This document shows, piece after piece, positions 44,868 to 54,277 of a stretch of DNA of 64,000 bases; positions within the stretch are counted from its first letter, which is position 1, and the number at the start of each line of letters is the position of its first letter. Made by a program: the position numbers and the translations under genes. The DNA is taken from NCBI GenBank assembly GCA_003049485.1, contig PYST01000011.1, positions 62,001-126,000 on the forward strand. Direction: 5' to 3'. The DNA is from Ophioceras dolichostomum (Eukaryota > Ascomycota > Sordariomycetes > Magnaporthales > Ophioceraceae). The notes beneath the pieces were generated by a model. The model did no database searches, was not told the origin of the DNA, and was given only the letters and a program-made list of their open reading frames with translations.

Positions 44868-45176
44868 TGTCAAGATCGATAGCCTGATAACGTGAGGAAC
44901 GGGAGGAAGCCAGCTCTAGTTTTGGAACGAGACTACTAAAGAGGGACTTGTCCTCTAGATCTAGCTAGAGAATGTGATGCTCAGAAGAGCTCTATATATA
45001 CACGAGTAAAGAACTATAGAATCTTCTAGAACTGTATTACAAATAGTAAAGGCAGTTCTAGAAGAGACGAATTCTGACAAATGTGATAGAAGACGATAGA
45101 AGACAGTAGAAGCTGATAGAAGGCCATGTGGAATAGTGGAAGCGTATTGCCACAATAAGGTTCTCCATTCTTGACA
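44868..45176. mobile_element. Solo LTR, 309 bp, of an LTR retrotransposon
   Basis: The segment begins TGTCAAGA and ends TCTTGACA, an 8-bp perfect terminal inversion with the TG...CA ends of retroviral-type LTRs. The 5-bp sequence CCACG is duplicated immediately outside both ends (44863-44867 and 45177-45181). No second LTR or internal gag/pol sequence is present, so the internal part was most likely lost by LTR-LTR recombination. A TATA-like tctatatatac occurs at 44990-45000. The LTR length and termini would fit a Ty1/copia or a Ty3/gypsy element; I cannot assign a superfamily. Strand is not determined. Confidence 0.88.
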
Positions 45177-45181
45177 CCACG

Positions 45182-45778
45182 TTTACCCGGCGCATCTGTG
45201 GGCGGCCTTGCTTTGATTTCCCCCAGAACCGTCTTCTTGTGTTGACACGGTTTATCCTGCCCCCTATGCGTCCCAAAGTGGCACCCGGAAGTCCGTCCGC
45301 ATGTCTCTCAGCCAGCAGCAAGCAGCGTGCAAACCGGGTATCCTAACAACACGAACTTGTTTCTAGAATACCCAGCTTTTCGACCGATGAATCGACCCGT
45401 CTGTCCACGGTCCACCAAAACTCTCGAGCCATAACCAGCGGGCCAATCTTCCTATTGATTTCTGTTCGTGGCACTCCTGACGAACACGTGAAGGCGGTGA
45501 TTCTATTCGGTTTGTTTTTGACTAATTATCGTACGGGAGGTTTAAAAGGGGGATCCGTCCTCCTTTTCTCAAAGGGCCACCTTTTCGCACGACTTAAACG
45601 CCCCATGGGTCAAACTGACCTCTTAGTACCGGTCGAGAGTCGTGCCTCGTGGTGATCCCTGTCCCTCTCTCTCCGCCAGGCGGGTTCAGCCATCTCGTCA
45701 GTCTTCCAACAATATCACTATTCCCACGCTCGCGGGAGGAGCACGTCGTGTCCCAGTCCATATTCAAATAAAGGCCTC
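45182..45778. other. Spacer between the solo LTR and the LINE fragment
   Basis: About 600 bp with no recognisable gene. It includes the left flank of the LINE target site. Confidence 0.4.
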
Positions 45779-45792
45779 GCGCACTATAAAGG
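45779..45792. repeat. Target-site duplication, left copy
   Basis: GCGCACTATAAAGG, identical to 46835-46848, at the tail end of the LINE insert. Confidence 0.93.
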
Positions 45793-46834
45793 TTGTTGTT
45801 GTTGTTGTTGTTGTTGTTGAATTTTTAACGTCTGTTGAAAGCGCCGCCAAGCGCTTTCCACCTCCCTAGGTGTATAAGACGTGCTAGCGACTACCTAGTG
45901 ACTATGATACAGGATAAGTTGGAACGGCAGGTGACCTGCCGCGGTAGCTAGCAAACCAAACCCTTTACCTTAAAGGCGTGGGCACACTTGTAATACAAGC
46001 CGCATCCCGGCGCTCTGATTCAGGGTGAGCGGGTTCTCGGACGAGTACAGAGGGCCGTGAGGCCAAGCCTAGCTGGTGGAGAGAATAAAACATAAGAGAC
46101 GGCGTGTAAGCAACCTTGGGGGGATGTGGTAGCGGAGGTGGCAGGCGGGATGTGATGTGAACGCTGGAGGAGGGCCGTCGCGAGTCCGTTCCTGGTCCTT
46201 GCCTTCAGATCGTCCCAGCAGCGCAATTGCTGAGAGGTGTAGCCCTGTATAGCGCCCTCATAAGAGTAGTAATTAAAGAGGGAAATAAGAATGATGAAAG
46301 AAATAGTGGTAGGGGTTGCGGATCCCCTAGAGTAGGCACTGGATCTTTATCTTGGGCAGATGTCCGAGTAAAAACCAGTGGCTTGGACAAATTTTGCAAA
46401 CAGCTGTGGCACGGCGAGTAGGCGGCGCCAGTATGCATTGCGGTCGAGCTCAGGACTTGGGTCAGCTATAGGCCAGACCTTTCGCTTCTTCCAGGCTTTG
46501 GAGCACCACACCATGTGCCGGGGTGTTTTGGCGCGGCCGCATGAGCAAGGGTTATAGTCGGTATGGTTGAATTTGTTGTGATACCACCTGAAGTCTCCAT
46601 GGCCAGTCCGGGGGGCTAAGAGTCGGTGCAAAATCCTCTGCGGCAGGCTTAGGTGCGAGTAGCGTTTGTCGAGCTGACCGTCTAGTCCAAGCGCAACGTA
46701 CCGCGGGGTGATAAGGCTCTTGAGCCAGTCATCGCGTTCGTTGCGCCCTCGAGCTCGTGCGGCAGCTTTGAGTCCTGCTATCGTTGGCTGAGCGTCCATT
46801 GGGACTGAGAGACGCGTGCCTTTCTTGGCCATCT
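45793..46834 (-). mobile_element. 5'-truncated non-LTR retrotransposon (Tad1/LINE-type)
   Basis: On the minus strand the insert holds the C-terminal end of a reverse transcriptase ORF, an approximately 550-bp 3' UTR and a tail of nine CAA units (TTG x9 on the plus strand, 45793-45819). The insert is bounded by a perfect 14-bp duplication, GCGCACTATAAAGG, at 45779-45792 and 46835-46848. Tail plus target-site duplication plus 5' truncation is the standard signature of target-primed reverse transcription. The identical duplications suggest a fairly young insertion. The LINE was probably several kb long before truncation. Confidence 0.92.
46347..46832 (-). pseudogene. C-terminal fragment of LINE ORF2 with zinc-binding tail
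   Basis: 161 codons begin right at the truncation point (the ATG at 46832 is an internal Met codon) and run to a proper stop. The motif TGHGDFRWYHNKFNHTDYNP, followed by CSCGRAKTPRHMVWCSKAW, is the C-x-C...H...C zinc-knuckle-like tail found after the RNase H domain of Tad1/MGL-like fungal LINEs. The reverse transcriptase and endonuclease domains are absent. Confidence 0.88.
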
Positions 46835-46848
46835 GCGCACTATAAAGG
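46835..46848. repeat. Target-site duplication, right copy
   Basis: GCGCACTATAAAGG, identical to 45779-45792, at the truncated 5' end of the LINE insert. Confidence 0.93.
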
Positions 46849-49800
46849 GTGCTGGCAGACTATAAGCTTTCTATTTTGGCTTGTTCATCAGATGATCGAG
46901 CGCTGTTTATTCCCTGTCCAGAAAACGTATTCCCCCTCGCCCTCGCAGTATTAGCTGCATGGGGCAAGACGGTATTCAGATCGTAAATGCCGGACTAGTA
47001 CACCCACAGGTGGTGTGTGCTCGCGTGGCTACCACCTAACGCAAGGGGCGTGTATCGAACGTTTTACAAGAAGTAATAGCAGAAGCAGGGCACCGCGTAA
47101 AAAGACGCTGGCACCGCGGGGGCGTGCAGGGCGTGATAAATGGTTCCACTCGTCACTTACAGGCCTGGGTAGGCACGTCCCGCCGCGACGCGTCCCCATG
47201 GCGATACGCGGCCCCATCTAGACCCCAGCCTAGGCCGTCTCGCGTTGGGGATAGCAAAGGCTTTCGTCCTTCACTTTCTTATGCATATCCCTTTGTGCCT
47301 TGGCGTCCCACCCGTAGACCCGCGAACTATCGAGACACCCAGATCCTGGGTCCCCAACTGACATTCCTTGAGGTCCCCCAGAAATCAAACCCGACGTAAA
47401 CAAAATCCCGTCCTTCGGGACAACCAAGTTTGATTTCGGCAGCACCATCCCTTCGCCAGATTTCCCGAGCTTTAATTCATCCAGTACCCAAGCCCCAAAT
47501 ATATTGTCAAACCGAAGATCTTCGTGCGTCCCACAGCGGCGAGAAATCCGGCTATGGAATTCGACTTTGAAAAAATATGGATTTTAAAAACCTGGCGGAA
47601 CCATGAACGAAACACCTTCCAGGACGGTCCAAACGCCAGATAATATCAAATATCTTACTGTGGAAACGAATTCTTATCCTGCGCCCTGGGACTCGGACAT
47701 GGAGAGATCAACAGCTTCTTCTCTATTGTTAAGCTGTCCGGCCATGCTAGGGCTCTTGGCTCCACGTGCCTTGATTTGGTGCAGGGCCCTGAGTGTCATG
47801 GCCGCATCTTAGGGGCGCGGGAGCGTCAGGGATGCAAGTGGTGATTCCCTCATCTGTCCAGCAACATGCACAGCGCGAGGAGAGGTGAAATTACTACGGG
47901 GGAGATAGCAAGATGCGTCAAAGGGCCACACCTGCGCTTGCCTTGAGTAGAATTACATTTATCCATGGTGTTGATCCATGGTGTTGATCCTCGGTCTTTT
48001 CTCGAGTGCTCTGCCTATATTGGTGATCTCAGGTCGCGACGCCCCACTGCATCACCGTCGAGTTGCTCCTCCAAGCATACGAACGTGCCTTCCTGGCGCG
48101 CAGACCGTTGGCAGGCAACCCGCCTAGGGAAGAAGATCATGTTTTCAAAGCGAAAGCCAGCCCCTGACCCACTTAGACGGTCAAGGCCACGAAGCTCGCC
48201 CAAACGCACTAGGCCCCCCACGAGTCCTTGCCGCTTCCCGGTCAACTTCTAAGCTCCCATCCTCCTTGTACCATGAGCGTTTCTCAGAAGTGGTAGATAT
48301 GGGCTTCTGCCGCGCAGGCATCAACCGATACACGCACCGAGTGCGACCCCCTCGCTGCCACCTTACCAGAAGCTGAGCGAGCGGACCACTGCGTCCTCGC
48401 AGCTGGCGGACGTTCTATCGACATCCCCAGTGTGGACGGAGTTGCAGTGGACAACATGAGGAGGCCGGAGCTCAATAGACCTACCTTAGCATGAACATGC
48501 CAGACCACGGCCGGCGCGAGGTAATGGGCTCACCCGGCCAAATTGTCATCGATCTCGAGTGGCCAGCACCCAAGATCAAGCTCACCGCTGCAAACGACCA
48601 GCTCGGTGGCCGGAGTCGCCCTTCCTAGTCTACCGGTTCAACTTGTCCGCCTTCCTGAGCGCCGAGGATGCCCCCCACCAATACCACACCCAAGTACTGA
48701 TGCAGCACAGGCCCGAACCTCGCGGCGCAGCAACTGCAACAAGGGCAGCAAGCCCTACCAGTACTATTCGAGAAACCTGCAGTAGAGCCTCCCGCAGCGC
48801 TACGTAGTCAACCGTCTCGCCCGGGTCGACGGGGAAGTAGCACGGGAAGACCGAGCCCGCCCAAGAAGCACCACCAGGTAAATACCTAGATTTAGGCAGG
48901 CTCACAGCGCAGGGCCGCCCATAGCGGGGAGGACCCGGAGCTCGCAACCTCGTCAACGCATGCAAGTATTGAAAGGGGAAAGAAAGACAGATTTTCGATC
49001 TTCACGGCACGTAAACCGTTGCTGGTGCGCGGACCTGGCAAGATCGATGCGCCAAACCAACGCCTGTCGCCACTCAAGCGTGCGTGGAGGCCACAAAGCT
49101 CCCCCGGCCCGCCCATCATGAGCCGGTTATTTCTGGGGGAGCCTACCATCATCCCACGGCTCACTTACCTCCTAGCTCGAAAATATGAATAATAACAAAA
49201 AAGGGGGAGTGAAATACTTAGTGACCACCTCCAAGGCGTGCAGCCCGTTGGCGGCCCTAGGCAGAAGCGCCGAAACGTACGTCTCTCGCCCTTCTCGCGC
49301 GTCTCGGCCGCGAAGGTTGCTACGGCCGTCTTCGTTAGCTACAGCCGCAATGAACAATGAAGATCCTATCCTACAGCGAAACACCCCGACAATATCTACA
49401 AGAAAATAAAAGCCAAAGAAATAAGGATAGGAAATAAAATCAAACAGCTACTAAGATGCTAGGTTAGATAGAACACCAGATCCTGTCCTCACCCAAATGC
49501 ACCGGTGTGATCTCGTACAGTGAGTAAGTCCGATCGTGGCCAGTCCGCGGTGGGTACAGTCCCTAGAAGATGATGCCTCAGGTCGTGATAGGTACCATGA
49601 TCCCAAGCCCCAAGCTCCACTAAGCTCCACTGGTCGTAAAAAGGAAATCGAAGAAAGACAGCTCCCGTCCTAGCCCCCCTAGCCAAACCGAGAGTGTGTG
49701 TGCGTGAGTGAGGTTTTCCGAGAAGAACCTCTTTTTGCTCAGCACGGGTATCATAACCACCTAGACAAGGAAAATAACGTTGCTGAAAAATCCCCCCGAC

Positions 49801-50260
49801 CGACGCTGTCCTAGTGTCCATCCTAACCTGTCCTGATCCGGGCAGGGCCACGCCGAAGCTCGGTAGCCGCAGCCATATCCAAAACGCAGAAAAAGAAGAA
49901 TGAAAAAAGGGAAAATAGGGAAAATAGGGAAAAGAAGTTCTCGAGCCCGTTGGTGGTGCGCGGGGATAATACTTGTATATCTGTCCCTCTACCCGCAGAC
50001 AAGTTCTCGTTCCTTTTTTTGTCTCTCCCTCTCGCCCTGTTTGACTTCTTTTTGATTTTTTTCAGTTTGAATTTTTTTGCCCTGGCGATTTCAAGCGCAG
50101 TATGTCATTACAATGGGACTGGCGTGGCAGATCACCACTCGAAATCAAACGAGCAGGCGGCAGGCAGGAGGACAGGAGATGCCTGGGTAGTAGCCCGCCC
50201 CAGAATCAAACAGTGCGAGCCTGCTTGCTGCCTGCCCCGAGCGTGGAACTAGATACAGCC
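46849..50260. other. Gene-poor region right of the transposon island
   Basis: 3.4 kb without a gene I can support. Contents: a nested inverted repeat at 47381-47437, a tandem 16-bp duplication (catggtgttgat) at about 47963-47994, G/A-rich tandem units (gggaaaata) at 49908-49935, and a poly(T)-rich stretch around 50010-50080. The region 48540-49170 could be degraded mobile-element sequence, but I see no ends or motifs. Confidence 0.4.
47381..47437. repeat. Nested inverted repeat with TTCG hairpin
   Basis: Outer arms GAAATCAAAC (47381-47390) and GTTTGATTTC (47428-47437) are perfect 10-bp complements. Inside the loop lies GTCC-TTCG-GGAC (47410-47421), a UUCG-type hairpin. No coding context is visible. 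Confidence 0.7.
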
Positions 50261-53200
50261 CTACTCATCATCCGAGGACTCCATGAGGTCCTCAAAAGTC
50301 TCCGGATAATTCCAGACGGGATTCGTCTCCGGATTCTGGCTCTGGTCCTGCCCCAGCGTCCCGGTCGCCCCGTCCGCCTGAGCCACCTGAGTAGTATGCT
50401 CCTCCTGCGTGGACGTGGACCCCATGACGGTGTTATCATCAGAGGACGCACGAGGGAATCGCGGGAGCGTTGGGTCGTTGACCAACCGGGAGGTCTGCTC
50501 GGGGAGCAGGGGGATGTACGACGGAGCCGCGTCTCTGTAGCTGTTGTCGACGACGCCACCGCCACCTAGGGTGAGAAGACGCGGGTCGATGCTGCCCTGC
50601 TCAGCCTGGAGATGCTGAGCGGCGGAGAAGGAGTGGAGACAATCTGAAGCCAACACCGTTCCGGGCACAGGGGATGGGAGCGCGGAGCCAGCAGGAGCTG
50701 GAGCTGGGGCGGTGATGACGGTGTTTGCGCCATGGCGAGCGGCCTGGTGGCGCTTGGCGGCAGATGATGACTCTGAGCCGTCGTTGTCATCAGCCCGCCG
50801 CTTGAGGGACCGCCCTATGGTTTGCTCGGCGATCTGGGCCCTAGCCGCCGTAAGTGCTGGGTTCGGAGGCGGAATCTGGGGCGGCCACCGGCCCTGCTCC
50901 TGCAGCTTCTTCCTCTGAAGTTCTTGTGCCATTCGTGACTGCTCCGGTGTCAACGAGTACATCTGGAGTTGTTCCGGAGTCATCTGCATCTGGAAATGAG
51001 ACTGGCGTTGCTGCGGCTGCTGTTGCTGCTGCTGCGCCCCTTGCGCAGGCACTTGCGGGGAGTTCTGAGAGCGAGCCGGGGTCGAAACAGTCGGAGCTGA
51101 AGGGAAAACCATGCCGCCGATGGCTTGTTGCTGCAGAGGCTGGCGAGGCTGTTGAGGCGGCTGGCGAGGCGGCTGGCGAGGCTGTTGAGGCGGCTGGCGA
51201 GGCGGCTGGCGAGGCTGCTGAGGCTGGGTCTGCCGCATCTGCTGAGTCCCTTGTTGGGGCAGCTGACGAGGGGTCGCCTGAGCGTGCGCAGGTGTAGTAG
51301 CAGCCGTAGGAGGAGGCATGGACATGCCGTGGATGCGCTGTGGCTGGGCGGCAACATTAGAATGAGGAGTTCCCTGGGCAACCTGGTTTGAGTGCCGCTG
51401 CTGTTGCTGGAGCTGCTGTTGCTGCCGCCGTTGCTGTTGTTGCTGCTGCTGGAGAGCCTGCGGGCGGGATTGCGGCGTGGTCTGGGCGACAGGGTGGGCA
51501 AGGGTAGGGTTAGGGGCACCCGCAGAAGGAGCCGCAGGGAAAGGCATGCCTTGGATGACTTGCTGCTGTTGCGGCTGCCGCTGTTGCTGTTGCTGGATGG
51601 CCTGCGGACGGGGTTGCTGCATGAGCTGGGCGGCGGGTCGAGCAGGGGCAGCCAGAGCCGCATGTTGCTGCTGTTGCTGCAGCTGCTGGGAAACAGAGAC
51701 ACCGAGCGCCCCGGAAACACCAGAGACCTGCGGGTCCGTCATCAGCGTTGGGTCGGGCCCAGCACGGTTAGGAGAAGGGGTCGTCGATGTAGACTTCAAT
51801 GCGCCGTCGATTAAACCACGAGGTTTGTGCCCTTGGCCGATGTCCACAGGCGCACCGGCCTGCATGTTGTAGGCGGTAGCCGGATCCATGGCTGGTTGGT
51901 TGATAGGCATCGGCTGGGAGGTGGGTGTCGCCTGTTGGTAGTTCTGAGCCGCAGCACCGGGATAAGCGGGAACGAAACCCGGGGGAAGCATGGGCGAGTC
52001 GTGGGCAAGGGGCTGCGGCGGCTGGTAAGCTGAATGAGCACCAAAGTGGCCATGGTCTGGCTGGCCAGCAGGGCCAAATGGGTCTCCATAGCCAGTGGCA
52101 GCGGCAGCGGCAGCGGGACGCCCGACTGAGAGATCAGTATCATACGCTCCTCCACCACCAGCAGCTTGAGAAGGCTCGGCTGTGCCCTGAGCGGCGGAAT
52201 CAGCAGTGGGGCGCTCGGCAGCAGCAGTGGTCTGAGAAGCCGGAGCAGCCTTCTTGGTGGCGGTGCCGCCCTTCTTCCCGCCCCTACCCCTCGGTCGGCC
52301 TCGCGGGGCTGGTGATTCACTGGCAGCAGAAGCTTCGCCATTGACCTTGCTCTGCAGGTCTTTCAGGTTGTTGGCTCGCTTCAGGTTGAGCTTGCGGTTC
52401 GAGTCCTTGGCGTGTATCTCCACCTTGGGCGCGGCGGCGTGGCGCTTGGTGAAGTCGGCATGGGCCATGTTGTGGACCAAGGACTTGCTCTTCTTGATGT
52501 TGGCCAACGTTGCGTTGAACCGCTCCTGGAAGCTGCCGTAGTGCTCCCAATGGAAGAGTGGGGTGTTGAGGGGCACGTTGATGATGCCGTCCTGCATGTC
52601 CCAGATGGTGTACAGGATATGAAATGCCAGTATCTCGAGTTCCAAAGGGCTGTTCTTCCCGCTAAGCCAGCTGCGCTGGTAGTTAACCTTGCTCCTCATG
52701 TCCTTCTTTTGCTTCTCGTGGTCCTCGCCTTCCTCGTGTTCCTGTTCCTCGCCGTCCTCGCCGTCCTCGCTATCCTCGCCGACCATGGCGTCGAAGATGA
52801 TCTTCGCCAACTGCTGCTCCTCCACGTCGCTCTGAGGGTAGGTGTCGTCATCTTGTGCGCCCTGGCGCGTGAACCGATTGCGAATTTTCATATACCTCTT
52901 CCGCAGGATGCAGTATTGCGAGTGGTTCTTGATGAAGTTCTGAAAGACCTTTGGCTTTTCCATATCCAGCTTCCCGCCGGCCGCAACCAGTTCGACCCAC
53001 CATTTCGTGCGCAGACGTTCATCGAACTCCGGCCCAAGACCTTTAGCGGGCTCCTGGTACATGCCGGGGAACTCTTTCTCGCCCTTCTCCGGCACCGGGG
53101 GCGGGAAGTCATCGTCATCTTGCGGAAGACCAGCGAAGTCGATATTGAAAGCAAGGGCGGCCCTGCTAGTCGGGTAGTAAATACCCTTGTAAGCCGGAGC

Positions 53201-54277
53201 TACCGCACTCCCCTGAGCCCCGGAGATGGACACTGGAACGGGCTGCCGGTTCTGCATGCCCTGCATTCGCTGCCTGGCATGTGGATGAATAAAAGGCTGC
53301 GCCTGGAAATCTTGATGAGTCTGAACGTGACCGTGGTATGCTCGGGCCATCTCGGCAGACAGATGAGCGGGTGGCTGGATAGGCAACTGCTCGGGGTGAG
53401 TGAACTGTGAGCTCTGAGTGGGGTATGGCTGGGCATGACGGAGCTGAGAGCTCTGAGAATGCAGATAGTTCTGAGATGGTAGGTAGTTCTGAGGTGGTAG
53501 GGAGGCCTGGGGGTTGGGCGGCTGAGGGAAAGACGCCTGAGGGTTCTCACCTTGATAGGCCTGCACCAAAGACGGCTGAGCTTGGACATACTGGCCAGCA
53601 GCACCCTGCACCTGAGCCTGGTTCGGCAGGATCTGGAGAGCAGCGTCTTGATGCGTAGCCTGTTGGTTTCCCAGAGAGGCCGGAGTGGCCAAAGAAGGCG
53701 GCAGCACAATCTCGGAAACTTGCTGGCCAGTCGCGTCGGCCGCGAGCAGAGCCGGGTCGATGGGTAGCGTGGAGAGGTCCTCGACCGCGGGTTGCGGGTC
53801 GGTGCTCTCTAGAGTATCATCAGAATACTCCTGCTGCGGCTGCTGCAGCTGCTCTTGCAGTTGTTCTTCTTGCTGCAGCTGCGGCTGCTGTGGCGGCCGG
53901 GGTAGCAATAAGCCCGGCTGGGGCAGCAATAGCCCCGGCTGGCCGAGGGCTCCATTGCCGTTGGAGGTGGAGTTGCCTGCGAGCTCTGGATACACTGACT
54001 GGTTTTGACCAAAGTTGGAGTCGTCTTCGAGCTCTGGATACGCCGACTGGTCTTGGCCATGGTCGGAGCTCCCTGCCTGCTCGAAGGCGTCCCCATCGTT
54101 CAACTGATCCTCCAGCTCATTGGCCAGGTCGAATTCTTCGGGATCTAGATCGTAGTTGTCGGGGTGTGGGAGGGGCTGACCATCATCCTGCGCGGCAGGC
54201 AGCGGCAGGCTTCCGATTCGATCACCGAATAGGTCCTCGTACTCAATGGCCTCGTAATAATTCTTGGGCTCCGCCAT
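50261..54277 (-). CDS. Large Q/P-rich protein with AT-hook-like motif
   Basis: A single open frame of 1,338 residues starting MAEPKNYYEAIEYEDLFGDR. I do not recognise an orthologue by name. Residues 1-70 are acidic and 100-340 are Gln/Pro-rich. A conserved-looking, non-repetitive core spans about 362-645 (for example YYPTSRAALAFNIDFAGLP, TKWWVELVAAGGKLDMEKPK, FIKNHSQYCILRKRYMKIRN and LELEILAFHILYTIWDMQDG), including an acidic EDGEDGEEQEHEEGEDHE insert. At about 650-662 is GRPRGRGGKKGG, an AT-hook-like DNA-minor-groove motif. Residues 690-1,190 are dominated by polyQ and QPRQPP repeats. The acidic end is NYPETFEDLMESSDDE. Composition fits a nuclear transcription co-regulator or chromatin protein; that is inference. 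An intronless frame this long is unlikely by chance. Confidence 0.83.
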   Translation of the reverse strand: MAEPKNYYEAIEYEDLFGDRIGSLPLPAAQDDGQPLPHPDNYDLDPEEFDLANELEDQLNDGDAFEQAGSSDHGQDQSAYPELEDDSNFGQNQSVYPELAGNSTSNGNGALGQPGLLLPQPGLLLPRPPQQPQLQQEEQLQEQLQQPQQEYSDDTLESTDPQPAVEDLSTLPIDPALLAADATGQQVSEIVLPPSLATPASLGNQQATHQDAALQILPNQAQVQGAAGQYVQAQPSLVQAYQGENPQASFPQPPNPQASLPPQNYLPSQNYLHSQSSQLRHAQPYPTQSSQFTHPEQLPIQPPAHLSAEMARAYHGHVQTHQDFQAQPFIHPHARQRMQGMQNRQPVPVSISGAQGSAVAPAYKGIYYPTSRAALAFNIDFAGLPQDDDDFPPPVPEKGEKEFPGMYQEPAKGLGPEFDERLRTKWWVELVAAGGKLDMEKPKVFQNFIKNHSQYCILRKRYMKIRNRFTRQGAQDDDTYPQSDVEEQQLAKIIFDAMVGEDSEDGEDGEEQEHEEGEDHEKQKKDMRSKVNYQRSWLSGKNSPLELEILAFHILYTIWDMQDGIINVPLNTPLFHWEHYGSFQERFNATLANIKKSKSLVHNMAHADFTKRHAAAPKVEIHAKDSNRKLNLKRANNLKDLQSKVNGEASAASESPAPRGRPRGRGGKKGGTATKKAAPASQTTAAAERPTADSAAQGTAEPSQAAGGGGAYDTDLSVGRPAAAAAATGYGDPFGPAGQPDHGHFGAHSAYQPPQPLAHDSPMLPPGFVPAYPGAAAQNYQQATPTSQPMPINQPAMDPATAYNMQAGAPVDIGQGHKPRGLIDGALKSTSTTPSPNRAGPDPTLMTDPQVSGVSGALGVSVSQQLQQQQQHAALAAPARPAAQLMQQPRPQAIQQQQQRQPQQQQVIQGMPFPAAPSAGAPNPTLAHPVAQTTPQSRPQALQQQQQQQRRQQQQLQQQQRHSNQVAQGTPHSNVAAQPQRIHGMSMPPPTAATTPAHAQATPRQLPQQGTQQMRQTQPQQPRQPPRQPPQQPRQPPRQPPQQPRQPLQQQAIGGMVFPSAPTVSTPARSQNSPQVPAQGAQQQQQQPQQRQSHFQMQMTPEQLQMYSLTPEQSRMAQELQRKKLQEQGRWPPQIPPPNPALTAARAQIAEQTIGRSLKRRADDNDGSESSSAAKRHQAARHGANTVITAPAPAPAGSALPSPVPGTVLASDCLHSFSAAQHLQAEQGSIDPRLLTLGGGGVVDNSYRDAAPSYIPLLPEQTSRLVNDPTLPRFPRASSDDNTVMGSTSTQEEHTTQVAQADGATGTLGQDQSQNPETNPVWNYPETFEDLMESSDDE
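51141..51230. repeat. 33-bp tandem repeat coding for QPRQPPRQPPQ
   Basis: The unit begins ggcgaggctgttgaggcgg and is present about 2.5 times, nearly perfect, within the Q/P-rich protein gene. Confidence 0.8.
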
